Source of the DNA: Isoptericola sp044389085
Lineage (GTDB): Bacteria > Actinomycetota > Actinomycetes > Actinomycetales > Cellulomonadaceae
Length of the DNA stretch: 64,000 nucleotides
Direction: 5' to 3'
NCBI RefSeq assembly: GCF_044389085.1
Contig: NZ_JBIRXP010000009.1
Location: 54,047 to 118,046 of the forward strand
Part shown: positions 15,244 through 24,259 of the stretch, in pieces
Position numbering within the stretch: position 1 is the stretch's first letter
Layout: each line of letters starts with the position of its first letter
Notes under the pieces: generated by a model
Seen by the model: the letters and a program-made list of their open reading frames with translations, nothing else
Database searches by the model: none
What the model was told of the DNA's origin: nothing
Made by a program: the position numbers and the translations under genes

Positions 15244-16881
15244 ATGACGCACCCTGTCCCGACCGGCCGCGCCGACACCCCGAACCTCGGACGCCGCGGC
15301 TTCCTCTCCCTCGCGACGGCGGGGGTGGCCGGCTCGGCACTGTCCGTGACCGTCGGCTCGATGACGCCCGCCGGGGCCTCGGAGACGACCGCTGAGACCG
15401 CTGCCACCACCACTGCCGGCACCACCGCCCGCAAGCGCGAGCTGCGCGCGATGTGGATCTCGTCGGTCGTCAACATCGACTGGCCGTCGCGCACCGGCCT
15501 CAGCGCGGACGAGCTCAAGGCCGAGTACCTGCACTGGCTCGACGTCGCCGCGCAGATGAACCTCAACGCCGTCTTCGTCCAGGTCCGGCCGACGGCGGAC
15601 GCGTTCTGGCCCAGCCCGTACGAGCCCTGGTCGCAGTACCTCACCGGCACGCAGGGCGGCGACCCGGGCTTCGACCCGCTCGCGTTCGTCGTGGCGGAGA
15701 CGCACGCGCGCAACCTCGAGCTGCACACCTGGTACAACCCGTACCGCGTGTCGATGCAGACGGATCCCTCGAAGCTCGTGCCCGAGCACCCCGCCCGGCA
15801 GCACCCCGACTGGGTGTGGCCGTACGGCGGCAAGCTCTACTTCGACCCGGGCCTGCCGGAGGCCCGCGAGCACATCTACGCCGCTATCCTGCACAGCGTC
15901 GAGCACTACGACATCGACGGTGTGCACTTCGACGACTACTTCTACCCGTACCCCGTGACCGGGCAGACCCTGCCGGACGCCGACACCTACGCCGAGCACG
16001 GCGCCGGGTTCGACACGGTGGAGGACTGGCGGCGGCACAACGTCGACGAGTTCGTCCGGACGATCTCCGAGCGGATCAAACAGCTCAAGCCGTGGGTCAA
16101 GTTCGGGATCAGCCCGTTCGGCATCTGGCGCAACGCCTCGACCGACCCGCGGGGCTCGGAGACCGGCGGCTCGCAGAGCTACGACCTCCAGTTCGCCGAC
16201 ACCCGCAAGTGGGTGCTCGAGGGCTGGCTCGACTACATCAACCCGCAGATCTACTGGCAGGTCGGGCTCGCCGTCGCGGACTACGCGAAGCTCGTGCCGT
16301 GGTGGGCCGAGGTCGCGGCGACGTCCGGCACCCACCTCTACATCGGGGAGGCGCTCTACAAGGTGACGTCGGGGGTGTTCACCGACCCGGCGGAGCTGAG
16401 CAACCACCTCACGTTCTGCGCGGAGGTCACCGCGCAGGGTACGCCGGTGCACGGCAACGTGTACTTCTCGGCGGTGCACGTGCCGCAGGACCCGCAGGGC
16501 TCGATGTCGCGGGTCCACGCGGACCACTACAGCCACCCCGCGCTGGTCCCGACGATGCCGCACCTGCCGGGCACGCGCGTCCGGCCGCCCGTACTCACGC
16601 ACGCCCGCCCCGGCGACGACGGCGTCGAGCTGCGCTGGGTGGACGCCGCGCCGCACCGGCGTCGCGCGACGTCGTTCGCGATCTACCGTGCCGCTGGAAA
16701 GGGTGCGCGGGTGGACATCGACGACGCCACGCAGCTGCTCGGCACGGTCCGCTCCGACGGCGGCGTGCTGCACGAGTTCACCGACGCGACGGCGGTGGCC
16801 GGCGAGCGCTACGCCTACGCCGTCACGGCCCTCGACCGGCTGTGGAACGAGTCCCGTCCCAGCCGCACCCGGTCCGCCTGA
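15244..16881 (+). CDS. Tat-exported family 10-like glycosyl hydrolase (GHL10, DUF187)
   Basis: 545 residues. Twin-arginine signal LGRRGFLSLATAGVAGSALS at the N-terminus. The GHL10 TIM-barrel domain starts at RELRAMWISSVVNIDWPSR and continues with NAVFVQVRPTADAFWPS, LELHTWYNPYRVS, DIDGVHFDDYFYPYP (acidic pair), KFGISPFGIWRN and DYINPQIYWQVG. It ends in a fibronectin-III-like domain (VELRWVDAAP ... YAYAVTALDRLWNES). Relatives such as YngK are extracellular glycosidases proposed to act on wall or surface polysaccharide; exact substrate is unknown. ATG 15244 is preceded by CGGAGGA, a strong Shine-Dalgarno. Confidence 0.88.
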   Translation: MTHPVPTGRADTPNLGRRGFLSLATAGVAGSALSVTVGSMTPAGASETTAETAATTTAGTTARKRELRAMWISSVVNIDWPSRTGLSADELKAEYLHWLDVAAQMNLNAVFVQVRPTADAFWPSPYEPWSQYLTGTQGGDPGFDPLAFVVAETHARNLELHTWYNPYRVSMQTDPSKLVPEHPARQHPDWVWPYGGKLYFDPGLPEAREHIYAAILHSVEHYDIDGVHFDDYFYPYPVTGQTLPDADTYAEHGAGFDTVEDWRRHNVDEFVRTISERIKQLKPWVKFGISPFGIWRNASTDPRGSETGGSQSYDLQFADTRKWVLEGWLDYINPQIYWQVGLAVADYAKLVPWWAEVAATSGTHLYIGEALYKVTSGVFTDPAELSNHLTFCAEVTAQGTPVHGNVYFSAVHVPQDPQGSMSRVHADHYSHPALVPTMPHLPGTRVRPPVLTHARPGDDGVELRWVDAAPHRRRATSFAIYRAAGKGARVDIDDATQLLGTVRSDGGVLHEFTDATAVAGERYAYAVTALDRLWNESRPSRTRSA

Positions 16882-16884
16882 CGC

Positions 16885-17230
16885 TCAGCGGTCGCAGTCG
16901 AGCGACCGGAGGTCGACGGCGTCGGCCATCGCCTCCTACCCGGCGTCGTTTCGAGTGCAGGTTGTCGCCGACGTCGTAGGCAGGGAGGAGGCTGCGCGGG
17001 TTCCCGGGGTCGCGGGTGACGGCGTCGAAGTCGACGCCGGCGTCGCACTCGCCGCTGGTGCGGATCCACTCGTTGACCCCGGCGCGCACCTCTTCCTTCG
17101 CCTCGTCGTAGCAGAAGGAGTCCTCGAGCAGGACGCCGGCCTCGACGTCGGGCTCGGCGAGCACGTCGCGGTCGAGCTGTGCCCGTCCGTCATCGAGTCG
17201 CCGAGTAGGGCGAGCATGTCCACGCGCTCT
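16885..17230 (-). pseudogene. Decayed SGNH/GDSL hydrolase gene fragment
   Basis: On the minus strand MLALLGDSMTDG keeps the GDSxTDG catalytic block I of SGNH hydrolases. After an internal loss and a frame change, the C-terminal part reads VNEWIRTSGECDAGVDFDAV, TRDPGNPRSLLPAYDVGDNL, and in yet another frame NDAG then a stop and MADAVDLRSLDCDR. These are typical end motifs of secreted SGNH hydrolases but need at least two frame changes and lack most of the domain, so the gene is dead. Between 17231 and 17441 a few more shifted fragments (GWVDKVVRHAARWT) may belong to it; nothing else is seen there. It lies between a functional gene and an atypical, probably acquired pair. Confidence 0.65.
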
Positions 17231-17441
17231 CGCGCGTCCACCTGGCCGCGTGGCGGACCACCTTGTCGACCCAGCCGAGGACGAGAGGTGCGGGGAGCCC
17301 GACTGGGACGAGCCCAACTGAGACGAGCCCGAGCCGGTCGAGGCTCCGGACATCGACTCGGAATCTCCTGCTCGCGAGGTCGGCGCCGGCGCAGGCCGGC
17401 GCGCGAACGGGAGACGACACGTGGTTCGGGGAATTTGCCTT

Positions 17442-18272
17442 CTAAGGGACTTCGCGTGAGAACGAAACGGCAATCGGCACGGCCGACCCGAGGGAGCGGC
17501 ACAGCTCTGCGATGAATCCCGCCGCCCAGCCAATCTCCTCGGCGGCCCAGTTCGCAATCGTTCCAACGGCTTGTACCTCGTGGCGCACGGGGCCGTGCCA
17601 CAGTTCGTCGATCAGTGGCGGCGGCGCGGTCGGAATCGAGTTTCGCGCAGTCAAGGACTCGACCTGCAATACGGATTGATCAAGCGAGCGAATAGCATCG
17701 AAAATCTGCGGCGCCGACGCGGAGAGGTCAAAATCGGCGCCGCACTGAATCGTGATCGAGACCCGCACACGTGACTCCTGTGAGGTCGTCGAAAACCAAT
17801 CCGCGGTATTGAGATGCGGTATTGCCTCGGATGCCGCCACGTGCCCTACCGGCACGATCATCTGCACAGCGTGAAGGTGGTCGAGGAATCCGAGGCGGCC
17901 AGTCACGTCGAGGGCGCACCGCACAAAGGGTTGCGTTGGCAACACGCCTTCAGGTCCATGGTTCGACAGCGCCGCGTGGAACCATATGGTTGGTGAGTCG
18001 CCTTCGATGGATTCGTCACCATAGCCTGCTTCGAGAACGTGCCACAGGCCGGGGGATCCCACAGCGCGTGAGGAGCCATCAGCGTTGGTTGCTAGCGCAC
18101 GGTCCTCAAGCCAGCCCATCGACTCGGACCGAAGCAGAAACAGCCCCTCGGGATCGACATCCCCATCCGCTGCGTCCGGATATAGGCGGAGCAAGCCGTA
18201 GAGTGCGCAGAACAGCGTCGTGCTGCTCTGTGCACTCTCACCCTCATCGTGCACGACGCCTGGAGACCACAT
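17442..18272 (-). CDS. Hypothetical protein, second gene of an atypical two-gene operon
   Basis: 276 residues, not recognised. It is acidic, without signal peptide or clear membrane helices, although the end (WAAEEIGWAAGFIAELCRSL) is amphipathic. The start is coupled to the upstream secreted-protein gene: its ATG shares one base with that gene's TGA (TGATG). Both genes are visibly less GC-rich than their neighbours, with more A/T at third positions, suggesting transfer. No conserved catalytic motif can be named. Confidence 0.6.
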   Translation of the reverse strand: MWSPGVVHDEGESAQSSTTLFCALYGLLRLYPDAADGDVDPEGLFLLRSESMGWLEDRALATNADGSSRAVGSPGLWHVLEAGYGDESIEGDSPTIWFHAALSNHGPEGVLPTQPFVRCALDVTGRLGFLDHLHAVQMIVPVGHVAASEAIPHLNTADWFSTTSQESRVRVSITIQCGADFDLSASAPQIFDAIRSLDQSVLQVESLTARNSIPTAPPPLIDELWHGPVRHEVQAVGTIANWAAEEIGWAAGFIAELCRSLGSAVPIAVSFSREVP

Positions 18273-18916
18273 CAGGGCACGCGGCAGTTCGGCTCGCCCT
18301 GAATCGTCTTGGTCTCAGGGGTGTCGACTTGACCCTGCACGTCGACGCTCACCCGCGTTCGCCAAGAGGTAGCAGCAGTCGACTTGCAAGCGATGTGGAC
18401 GATTGCGGTCCTGCCCTTGCCGCCGCCCTGCTTGACGATAGGCGCTACGCAGTCCTTTCGCTCCCAGTACCCTTCGGTGTTGCTTTGATTGTGGTACCAC
18501 TCGTAGAGGCAGGTCGTGACCCGTGCTTTGCTGGCTGTGCAGGTACCCTTCTTCCAGCTACCCTTGCCGTGCACGGCATACTCGTTCGAGAGTTTCGAGA
18601 CGTGAGGAATCTGTGCGTATGTCTTCGGGGTGCAACCAACTGCCCTCGCGCTGATCTCGCCGTCCGAGTCGGAAGGTTCCTCGCCAGACGCCGAGGCAGC
18701 GGGGTCGAGGAGGTTTCCATCTTCGTCGACATAGACGTCGTCATCCGAAGGCGCGTCGGTTGCGATGCCAGGCTCGGCATCGTCCGGCAGCACGAAGGCA
18801 ACGGCGTCGTCTTGCCCGGAAACAGCCCGGCTTTCGGCCGTGGCAGAGAGGCTTGCAGTCATCGACCCAACGAGGACAAGCGCGCCCAGCGCGCATGCGG
18901 TCTTGCCAATCTTCAT
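18272..18916 (-). CDS. Secreted Cys-containing hypothetical protein
   Basis: 214 residues with a clear signal peptide (MKIGKTACALGALVLVGSMT, cleavage near SATA). A strongly acidic stretch (about 40-90: DDVYVDEDGN, EEPSDSDGE) precedes a basic, cysteine-containing C-terminal domain with six cysteines (VGCTPKTY, GTCTASKARVTTCLYEWYH, KDCVAP, IACKSTA, EPNCRVP), probably disulfide-bonded outside the cell. The family is not recognised. The gene has a purine-rich Shine-Dalgarno (AAGAGAG) and composition lower in GC than the neighbourhood. It heads the operon with the downstream hypothetical gene. Confidence 0.65.
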   Translation of the reverse strand: MKIGKTACALGALVLVGSMTASLSATAESRAVSGQDDAVAFVLPDDAEPGIATDAPSDDDVYVDEDGNLLDPAASASGEEPSDSDGEISARAVGCTPKTYAQIPHVSKLSNEYAVHGKGSWKKGTCTASKARVTTCLYEWYHNQSNTEGYWERKDCVAPIVKQGGGKGRTAIVHIACKSTAATSWRTRVSVDVQGQVDTPETKTIQGEPNCRVP

Positions 18917-18999
18917 GTGTCTCTCTTTTCTTGCTGCTCAGATGGTTGCTCGAGACAAGCGTGCCACAGCAGGCCCACCAGAGTCGTCGCTGGCGCCGG

Positions 19000-20559
19000 T
19001 CAGCCGTCCAGGAAGATACCGTTTCCGGGGCCCACGGGCAGGTCGAGGAAGAAGAACACGCTGAGGATCGCGGCCCACACCAGCCAGAAGCAGACGGTGA
19101 ACGGCAGCAGCCGCGCCATCACGGTGCCGAGGCCGGCGCTCGGCTCCCACCGCCGCAGGTAGGCGAGCAGCACGATCATGTACGGGTTGAGCGGCGTGAT
19201 GATCTGCGTCGCGGAGTCGCCGACGCGGAACGCGGCCTGCACGAACGCCGGCTCGTACCCGATGAGGGCGAACATCGGCACGAAGACGGCGGCCATGAGC
19301 GTCCACAGCGCCGAGCCCGAGATGATGAACAGGTTGAGCACCGACGCCACGACGAGGAACCCGAGGATCGCGCCGTAGCCGGTGAGCCCGATCGACTCGA
19401 GCGCGGTCGCGCCGGACACGGCGATCCACTGCCCGACGCCGGACCAGTTGAACAGCGCGATGAACTGGCCGAGCACGAACGCCAGCACGACGAACCCGAT
19501 CATGTCCTTCAGCGCCTGCCCGAACATGGTCGGCACGTCCTCGATGCGGCGCACCGTGCCGACCGCGCGGCCGTAGACGATCGCCGGCACCAGGAACATC
19601 GTGAAGACGATGAACACGATCGAGCTGAGCAGCGGCGACTCGGGCAGGAACCCGCCGTCGTCGTTGCGCCAGGGCGACGCCGGGACGAGCACGGCGGCCA
19701 CCATCACCGCCGCGACGCCGAGCGCCACGACGAGGGCGTTCCGCAGCCCGCGGCGCTCGTCCGCCGTCGTGGCCGCCGAGGTGCCCGCGAGCGGGTCGTC
19801 GCCGTCGGCGACCTGGTCGAGGGGCACCCCCTGGCGCCGGATGCGCGGCTCGAGCACGCGGTCGATGAGGAAGCCCGCGAGCAGGGCCAGGAGGATCGAC
19901 GAGACCGCGTTGAAGAACCAGTTCGACAGCGGGTTCACGGGCGAGCCCGGGTCGGGCAGGATCTCCGCGACCGAGCTGGTGATGCCGGCGAAGAGCGCGT
20001 CGAGGCTCGTGACGAGGATGTTCGTGGAGTACCCGGCGCCGGCCGCGGCGAACCCGCCGAGCAGGCCCGCGACCGGGTGCCGGCCGGCGGCCCGGAACAC
20101 CATCGCGGCGAGCGGCGGGATGATGATGAACGCGGTGTCCGACATGATGCTGCCCAGCACGCCGACGAACCCGACCGCGTACGCCAGCGCCCAGCGCGGC
20201 GCGGACCCGAACGCGTAGCGCACCGCGGCGCCGAGCAGCCCCGACTTCTCCGCCACGCCGACCGCCATGAGGATGGGCAGCACGGTCACCAGCGGCGGGA
20301 AGCCGAGGAAGTTCTCCCCGAGGTTCTCGGTGAGCCAGGTCATCCCCTCGGCCGTGAACAGCCCCTTGACCTCGACGACCTCGTCGCTGCCCGGCATCTG
20401 CACCGTGACGCCCGCGAGCGCCATCGCGGTGGACGCCAGCGCGATGACGCCGAACAGGACGAGGAACAGCGTGAACGGCTCGGGCAGCTTGTTGCCGACC
20501 CGTTCCACCACCGCCAGGAAGCGGTCGGTGCGGGATCGGGTGTCGAGGGTGCTGGTCAC
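19000..20559 (-). CDS. abgT: AbgT family transporter (p-aminobenzoyl-glutamate)
   Basis: 519-residue inner-membrane transporter with about 12 hydrophobic segments. AbgT-family landmarks are NKLPEPFTLFLVLFGVI near the start, ENFLGFPPLVTVLPILMAVGVAEKSGLL, SIMSDTAFIIIPPLAAMVF, AGAGYSTNILVTSLDALFAGIT and GDSATQIITPLNPYMIVLLA. The family imports p-aminobenzoyl-glutamate or exports sulfonamides. The gene diverges from an M20 amidohydrolase that would cleave the imported compound, arguing for the import role. GTG 20557 starts the protein and has GGGGAGAA eight bases upstream. Confidence 0.9.
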   Translation of the reverse strand: MTSTLDTRSRTDRFLAVVERVGNKLPEPFTLFLVLFGVIALASTAMALAGVTVQMPGSDEVVEVKGLFTAEGMTWLTENLGENFLGFPPLVTVLPILMAVGVAEKSGLLGAAVRYAFGSAPRWALAYAVGFVGVLGSIMSDTAFIIIPPLAAMVFRAAGRHPVAGLLGGFAAAGAGYSTNILVTSLDALFAGITSSVAEILPDPGSPVNPLSNWFFNAVSSILLALLAGFLIDRVLEPRIRRQGVPLDQVADGDDPLAGTSAATTADERRGLRNALVVALGVAAVMVAAVLVPASPWRNDDGGFLPESPLLSSIVFIVFTMFLVPAIVYGRAVGTVRRIEDVPTMFGQALKDMIGFVVLAFVLGQFIALFNWSGVGQWIAVSGATALESIGLTGYGAILGFLVVASVLNLFIISGSALWTLMAAVFVPMFALIGYEPAFVQAAFRVGDSATQIITPLNPYMIVLLAYLRRWEPSAGLGTVMARLLPFTVCFWLVWAAILSVFFFLDLPVGPGNGIFLDG

Positions 20560-20667
20560 GCGCGTTCTCCCCGGGTCGGCCCGCCGCCGCGGGCGTGTCC
20601 GCCCGACCGTAATAGCCCCGGTCACCCGTTGCGAGGGCTTCGTCCGCATCGTGAGATTGGCGGCGTT

Positions 20668-20706
20668 CGTGCCGTGAGGGGCACGGGTGTCCCTACGATG
20701 CCTGAC
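20668..20706 (+). promoter_or_regulatory. Promoter of the M20 amidohydrolase with upstream dyad
   Basis: -10 box TACGAT (20694-20699) lies seven bases before ATG 20707, so the transcript is probably leaderless. A dyad CGTGCC-N6-GGCACG (20668-20685) sits where the -35 region should be, a candidate operator controlling the divergent abgT/amidohydrolase pair. Confidence 0.5.
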
Positions 20707-22044
20707 ATGACGGCTTCCACTCCCCCCGCACGGCCGAGCGCCGCGTACCTCGACCACCTGGTCGCGGAGACCGAGCAGCGGCGCAGGTCCACCCCCGCAC
20801 CGGACGTCGCCCCGTCCACCCTGCCCGAGGCGTCCACGGCCGCGGTGGAGCGTGCCGCGCAGGAGCTCGAACCCGAGCTGCGCGAGATCGTCGAGCGCCT
20901 GCACGCCGACCCGGAGCCCGCGTTCGAGGAGCACCGCAGCGCGGCGACGCTCGTCGAGGTGCTGGCCCGGCACGGCGTCGAGGCCGAGCTCGGGGTGCAC
21001 GGGGTCGAGACGGCGTTCCGGGCCGAGCTGGGCTCCGGCGACGGACCGACCGTGGCGATCTGCGCGGAGTACGACGCGCTGCCCGTCATCGGGCACGCCT
21101 GCGGGCACAACGTCATCGCCGCGGCGGGCGTCGGGGCGTTCCTCGCGCTCCAGGGGGCCATGACCTCGGACGATGCCCCCGCGGGCCGCGTGGTGCTGCT
21201 CGGCACGCCCGCCGAGGAGGGGCACTCCGGCAAGGAGGTGCTCGCGCGGGCGGGGGCGTTCGACGACGTGGACGCGGCGATCATGGTGCACCCGTTCGGG
21301 CTCGACGTCGCCGACCAGGTGTGGCTGGGCCGACGCCTGCTCACCTGGACGTTCACCGGCCGGCCGGCCCACGCGTCGGCGCAGCCGTTCATGGGCCGCA
21401 ACGCGCTCGACGCCGCGACCCTCGCCTACCAGGGCATCGGCCTGCTGCGGCAGCAGCTGCCGCCGGTGGACCGCGTGCACGCGACGATCGTCGAGGGCGG
21501 CACCCGGCCCAGCGTCATCACCGAGCGGGCCGTCATGCGCCTGTACGCGCGCTCGAAGTACCCGGACACGCTGCGCGACCTGTCGTCCCGCCTCGACGAC
21601 GTCGCGCGCGGCGCGGCCCTGATGACGGGCACCCAGGTGGAGATCGAGTGGGACGACGGCGCGCTGCCGAGCCTGCCGGTGCGCACCAACTCCGCGCTGA
21701 CCGAGCGCTGGGTGGCCGCGCAGCGGCGCCGCGGCCGCGACCCGCTGCCGGCCGGCATCGTGCCCGAGACGATCGCCGCGTCCACGGACTTCGGCAACGT
21801 GTCGTTCCGGGTGCCGGGGATGCACCCGCTCGTGCAGGTCTCCACCCCCGAGGTGGCGCTGCACACCGCCGAGTTCGCCGCCGCGGCGGCGGGGCCGGCG
21901 GCCGTCTCCGCCGCCGTCGACGGCGCGTTCGGCCTGGCCGTCACCGCCCTGGAGTACCTCGCCGACGACGCGCTGCGCGCCGCGGTGCACGACGAGTTCG
22001 AGGCCCAGGGCGGCCCGCTCGACGTGCCGCACTACTTCGACTGA
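20707..22044 (+). CDS. M20 family amidohydrolase (AbgB-like, p-aminobenzoyl-glutamate hydrolase)
   Basis: 445-residue metallopeptidase of the M20D/amidohydrolase type. Motifs: ELREIVERLHADPEPAFEEH, metal ligands in AICAEYDALPVIGHACGHN, GTPAEEGHSGKEVL and MVHPFG, and the lid-domain TFTGRPAHASAQPFMGRNAL. The HACGHN motif is typical of the ACY1L2/AbgB group. With the divergent AbgT transporter it would hydrolyse p-aminobenzoyl-glutamate, a folate breakdown product, to p-aminobenzoate and glutamate. AbgA is not seen, so the enzyme would act as a homomer. The N-terminal ~40 residues are a poorly conserved extension. Confidence 0.87.
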   Translation: MTASTPPARPSAAYLDHLVAETEQRRRSTPAPDVAPSTLPEASTAAVERAAQELEPELREIVERLHADPEPAFEEHRSAATLVEVLARHGVEAELGVHGVETAFRAELGSGDGPTVAICAEYDALPVIGHACGHNVIAAAGVGAFLALQGAMTSDDAPAGRVVLLGTPAEEGHSGKEVLARAGAFDDVDAAIMVHPFGLDVADQVWLGRRLLTWTFTGRPAHASAQPFMGRNALDAATLAYQGIGLLRQQLPPVDRVHATIVEGGTRPSVITERAVMRLYARSKYPDTLRDLSSRLDDVARGAALMTGTQVEIEWDDGALPSLPVRTNSALTERWVAAQRRRGRDPLPAGIVPETIAASTDFGNVSFRVPGMHPLVQVSTPEVALHTAEFAAAAAGPAAVSAAVDGAFGLAVTALEYLADDALRAAVHDEFEAQGGPLDVPHYFD

Positions 22045-22069
22045 CCCGGGCGTCCGACCGGACGAGAAC

Positions 22070-22113
22070 GCGGTCGGGCCCGCCGGGACCGAGGTCCCGA
22101 CGGGCCCGACCGC
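22070..22113. terminator. Bidirectional hairpin terminator
   Basis: Arms 22070-22090 and 22093-22113 (GCGGTCGGGCCCG ... CGGGCCCGACCGC) pair over 21 bases with one mismatch, between the convergent ends of the amidohydrolase and the phosphoesterase genes. Confidence 0.8.
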
Positions 22114-22127
22114 GTGCTCCGCGCGGC

Positions 22128-23960
22128 TCAGCGGCTCCCGACGGTGAACCGCAGGGTGTCGGTGAACTCCCGGCCCCGGTGGTCGGTGGCCGTCACCGTC
22201 GCGGCGTGCGTGCCCGCCTCCAGGTCCGCCGGCACGGGCAGGCGCCACAGGTGCGGGTTCGACCGGGTGACGCTGCCGCTGGTGAGCAGGTTGCGCGTCG
22301 CGGCCTGCGGGTCGGAGAACTCCCACCCCGACCGCAGGGACTCGCCCTCCATCGGCTGCGTGTGCTCGGCCTCGACCGCGGGGCCGCCGTCGATGGACAC
22401 CTCGACGTGCGCGGCGGACGAGCCGGCGAAGAAGTTGGCGGTCAGCCAGCTGTCGCCCGCGAGGTCCTCGGCGCTCACCAGGCGCGGGTCGCCCAGCGCC
22501 GGGGCGTCGCCCTCCTTGCCGCCGTCGCGCCACGCGAGCGCGTCGCCGGCCCAGTCCCGCCAGTGCGGGGTGTTCACGCCGAGCGCGAGCTGGAGGTCGT
22601 CCCGCTCGCCGCGCACGGTGTACCGCTCCGAGAACCGGTTGCCGTCCAGCTCCATGGTGAGGACGCCGGGCCGCGCCCCGTCGCCCATGTACGCGAACGG
22701 CAGGCCGTGCTCGTCGAGCCCGCCCGAGTACCAGTCGCCCGAGACCGCGCCGGCCACGAGCTGGGTGTGCTCGAGCTCCGGGACGCCGGCCTCGGCCCAC
22801 TCCGCGCGGGTGTCGCCCGGGAGCAGGTTCTCCACCATGTGGGTGTGGCCGCCCACGGTGACGGCGTTGCGGCCGCGCAGCACGTCGTACAGCTCGGGGG
22901 CGTTGTCCACGATGACCATGCGGTGGTCGACGATCGGCGCGTGCGTGGCGACGACCACGAGCTTGTTCCGCGGCACCTCGGCGAGGTCCGCCTCGAGCCA
23001 GGCGAGCTGCTGGTCGTCGATCTTCTCCCAGTACCCGCCGTACGTGCCCTCCGGCGTGGCGCCCTTGTAGACGATGCTGTCGAGGACGACGACGTGCGCC
23101 TGCCCGACGTCGTAGGAGAAGTACCCCGGGCCGACCTCCTGGCGGAACGTGTCCAGGGAGCGCGAGTCGTCGGCCGCGTCGAAGTCCATGTCGTGGTTGC
23201 CGGGGGCCATGCGGACGGGGCCGTTGGCGGCGGCGTAGATGTCCTTGAGCTCGGGGTAGAGGCTCAGGTCGTCGCCGACGTTGTCGCCGAGCAGCAGGAT
23301 GCCGCAGCTCGCGTAGTCGTCGCGGGCCATGAGGTCCGCGACCGCCCCGTCCCGGGCGTAGCCGACCTGGGTGAGGTCGTACGTCTGCGTGTCGGCCGCG
23401 ACCGGGCAGCTCTGCTTCGCCTTGCCCGTCGCCTTCGACTTCCCGAGCGGGAAGTTGACCGCCTGCGGCAGCGGCCCGGTGGGCTCGAGCCCGCCGTACT
23501 TCAGGTCGGGAGAGCCCTCGGGCGAGTGGTTGTAGCTGAACTGGGCGATGGCGTTCTCGTCCACCGGCACCTGGTAGCCCGCGGGCTGGGTGACGAAGAC
23601 GGTCATGTCGTCGAGCACGGGGAGGCTGTAGCGGCCCTTGCCGTCGGTGGTGACGACGTCGCGGCCGTTGGACACCTGCACGCCGGCGACGCCCTTCTCG
23701 CGCCGGTCCTGCGTGGAGTCCTCGTCCTTGTCGTGGAACACGGTGCCGGTGAGCACCTCGGGGTCGGCGGCCTCGCCGCGCACAACCTCGACGTGGCCGG
23801 TGTACACGCCTGCCTCGGCGCGCTGGGCGGCCGCGGCGGCCCTCACCTCGGACGGGTCGGGCGACGGCGCGGCGGCGGCACCTGGCGCCACGAGGACCAG
23901 CCCGACGAGCGAGGCGGTGCCGGCGACGGCACAGGCCTGGCGGATGCTGCGGGGGTTCAT
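22128..23960 (-). CDS. Secreted calcineurin-like phosphoesterase with Ig-like N- and C-terminal domains
   Basis: 610 residues. Signal peptide ends near PGAAAA (~residue 33). A B-type carbohydrate-regulatory/SdrD-like domain follows (LTGTVFHDKDEDSTQDRRE ... GRYSLPVL). The metallophosphatase domain carries GILLLGDNVGDD, APGNHDMDFD, VVATHAPIVDHR and VGGHTHM, i.e. the conserved GD, GNHD, H and GHxH motifs; the first Asp motif is weaker (VAADTQTYD). A calcineurin-C-like domain ends the protein (EVSIDGGPAVEAEHT ... THAATVTATDHRGREFTDTL, in parts). It likely dephosphorylates an extracellular substrate such as wall teichoic or nucleotide phosphate. The GGAGG Shine-Dalgarno is eight bases before the ATG. 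Confidence 0.87.
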   Translation of the reverse strand: MNPRSIRQACAVAGTASLVGLVLVAPGAAAAPSPDPSEVRAAAAAQRAEAGVYTGHVEVVRGEAADPEVLTGTVFHDKDEDSTQDRREKGVAGVQVSNGRDVVTTDGKGRYSLPVLDDMTVFVTQPAGYQVPVDENAIAQFSYNHSPEGSPDLKYGGLEPTGPLPQAVNFPLGKSKATGKAKQSCPVAADTQTYDLTQVGYARDGAVADLMARDDYASCGILLLGDNVGDDLSLYPELKDIYAAANGPVRMAPGNHDMDFDAADDSRSLDTFRQEVGPGYFSYDVGQAHVVVLDSIVYKGATPEGTYGGYWEKIDDQQLAWLEADLAEVPRNKLVVVATHAPIVDHRMVIVDNAPELYDVLRGRNAVTVGGHTHMVENLLPGDTRAEWAEAGVPELEHTQLVAGAVSGDWYSGGLDEHGLPFAYMGDGARPGVLTMELDGNRFSERYTVRGERDDLQLALGVNTPHWRDWAGDALAWRDGGKEGDAPALGDPRLVSAEDLAGDSWLTANFFAGSSAAHVEVSIDGGPAVEAEHTQPMEGESLRSGWEFSDPQAATRNLLTSGSVTRSNPHLWRLPVPADLEAGTHAATVTATDHRGREFTDTLRFTVGSR

Positions 23961-24033
23961 GTACTTCCTCCGGGGTCTGAGAGAGCGGATCGAGTACACG
24001 CCCTCGTCAGGGCGCTGCGGCATGCCGACGACG

Positions 24034-24039
24034 ACGCTA
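24034..24039 (-). promoter_or_regulatory. Putative -10 box TAGCGT of the phosphoesterase gene
   Basis: CCTAGCGT on the minus strand would start transcription near 24027, giving a leader of about 67 bases that carries the GGAGG. The rest of the 299-bp divergent gap (23961-24259) holds no gene; a TACCGT at 24180-24185 may serve the rightward gene. Confidence 0.4.
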
Positions 24040-24259
24040 GGCGGCCGAGGCAACCGTCCGGTGACGCCGAGGCACCGGGCAGCCGAACGCCAGACGGGAC
24101 CCGGCCAACTCCCAGCGAACGCGGCCCGCCCGTTACCCGTCGGACACCAGCGCCGAACACGCCCGTCATGCGCGCTCCCTACCGTCGGGCGCACCGGGAC
24201 CGCGCGGACGTCGGACGCCCGCCCGACGACGACCGGCCCACCCACCACGAGGAGCGCAC

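Noticed and set aside
19000..22800. Single 1266-residue minus-strand protein covering abgT
   Set aside because: Everything upstream of GTG 20559 is shadow opposite the M20 gene; AbgT starts at MTSTLDTRSR.
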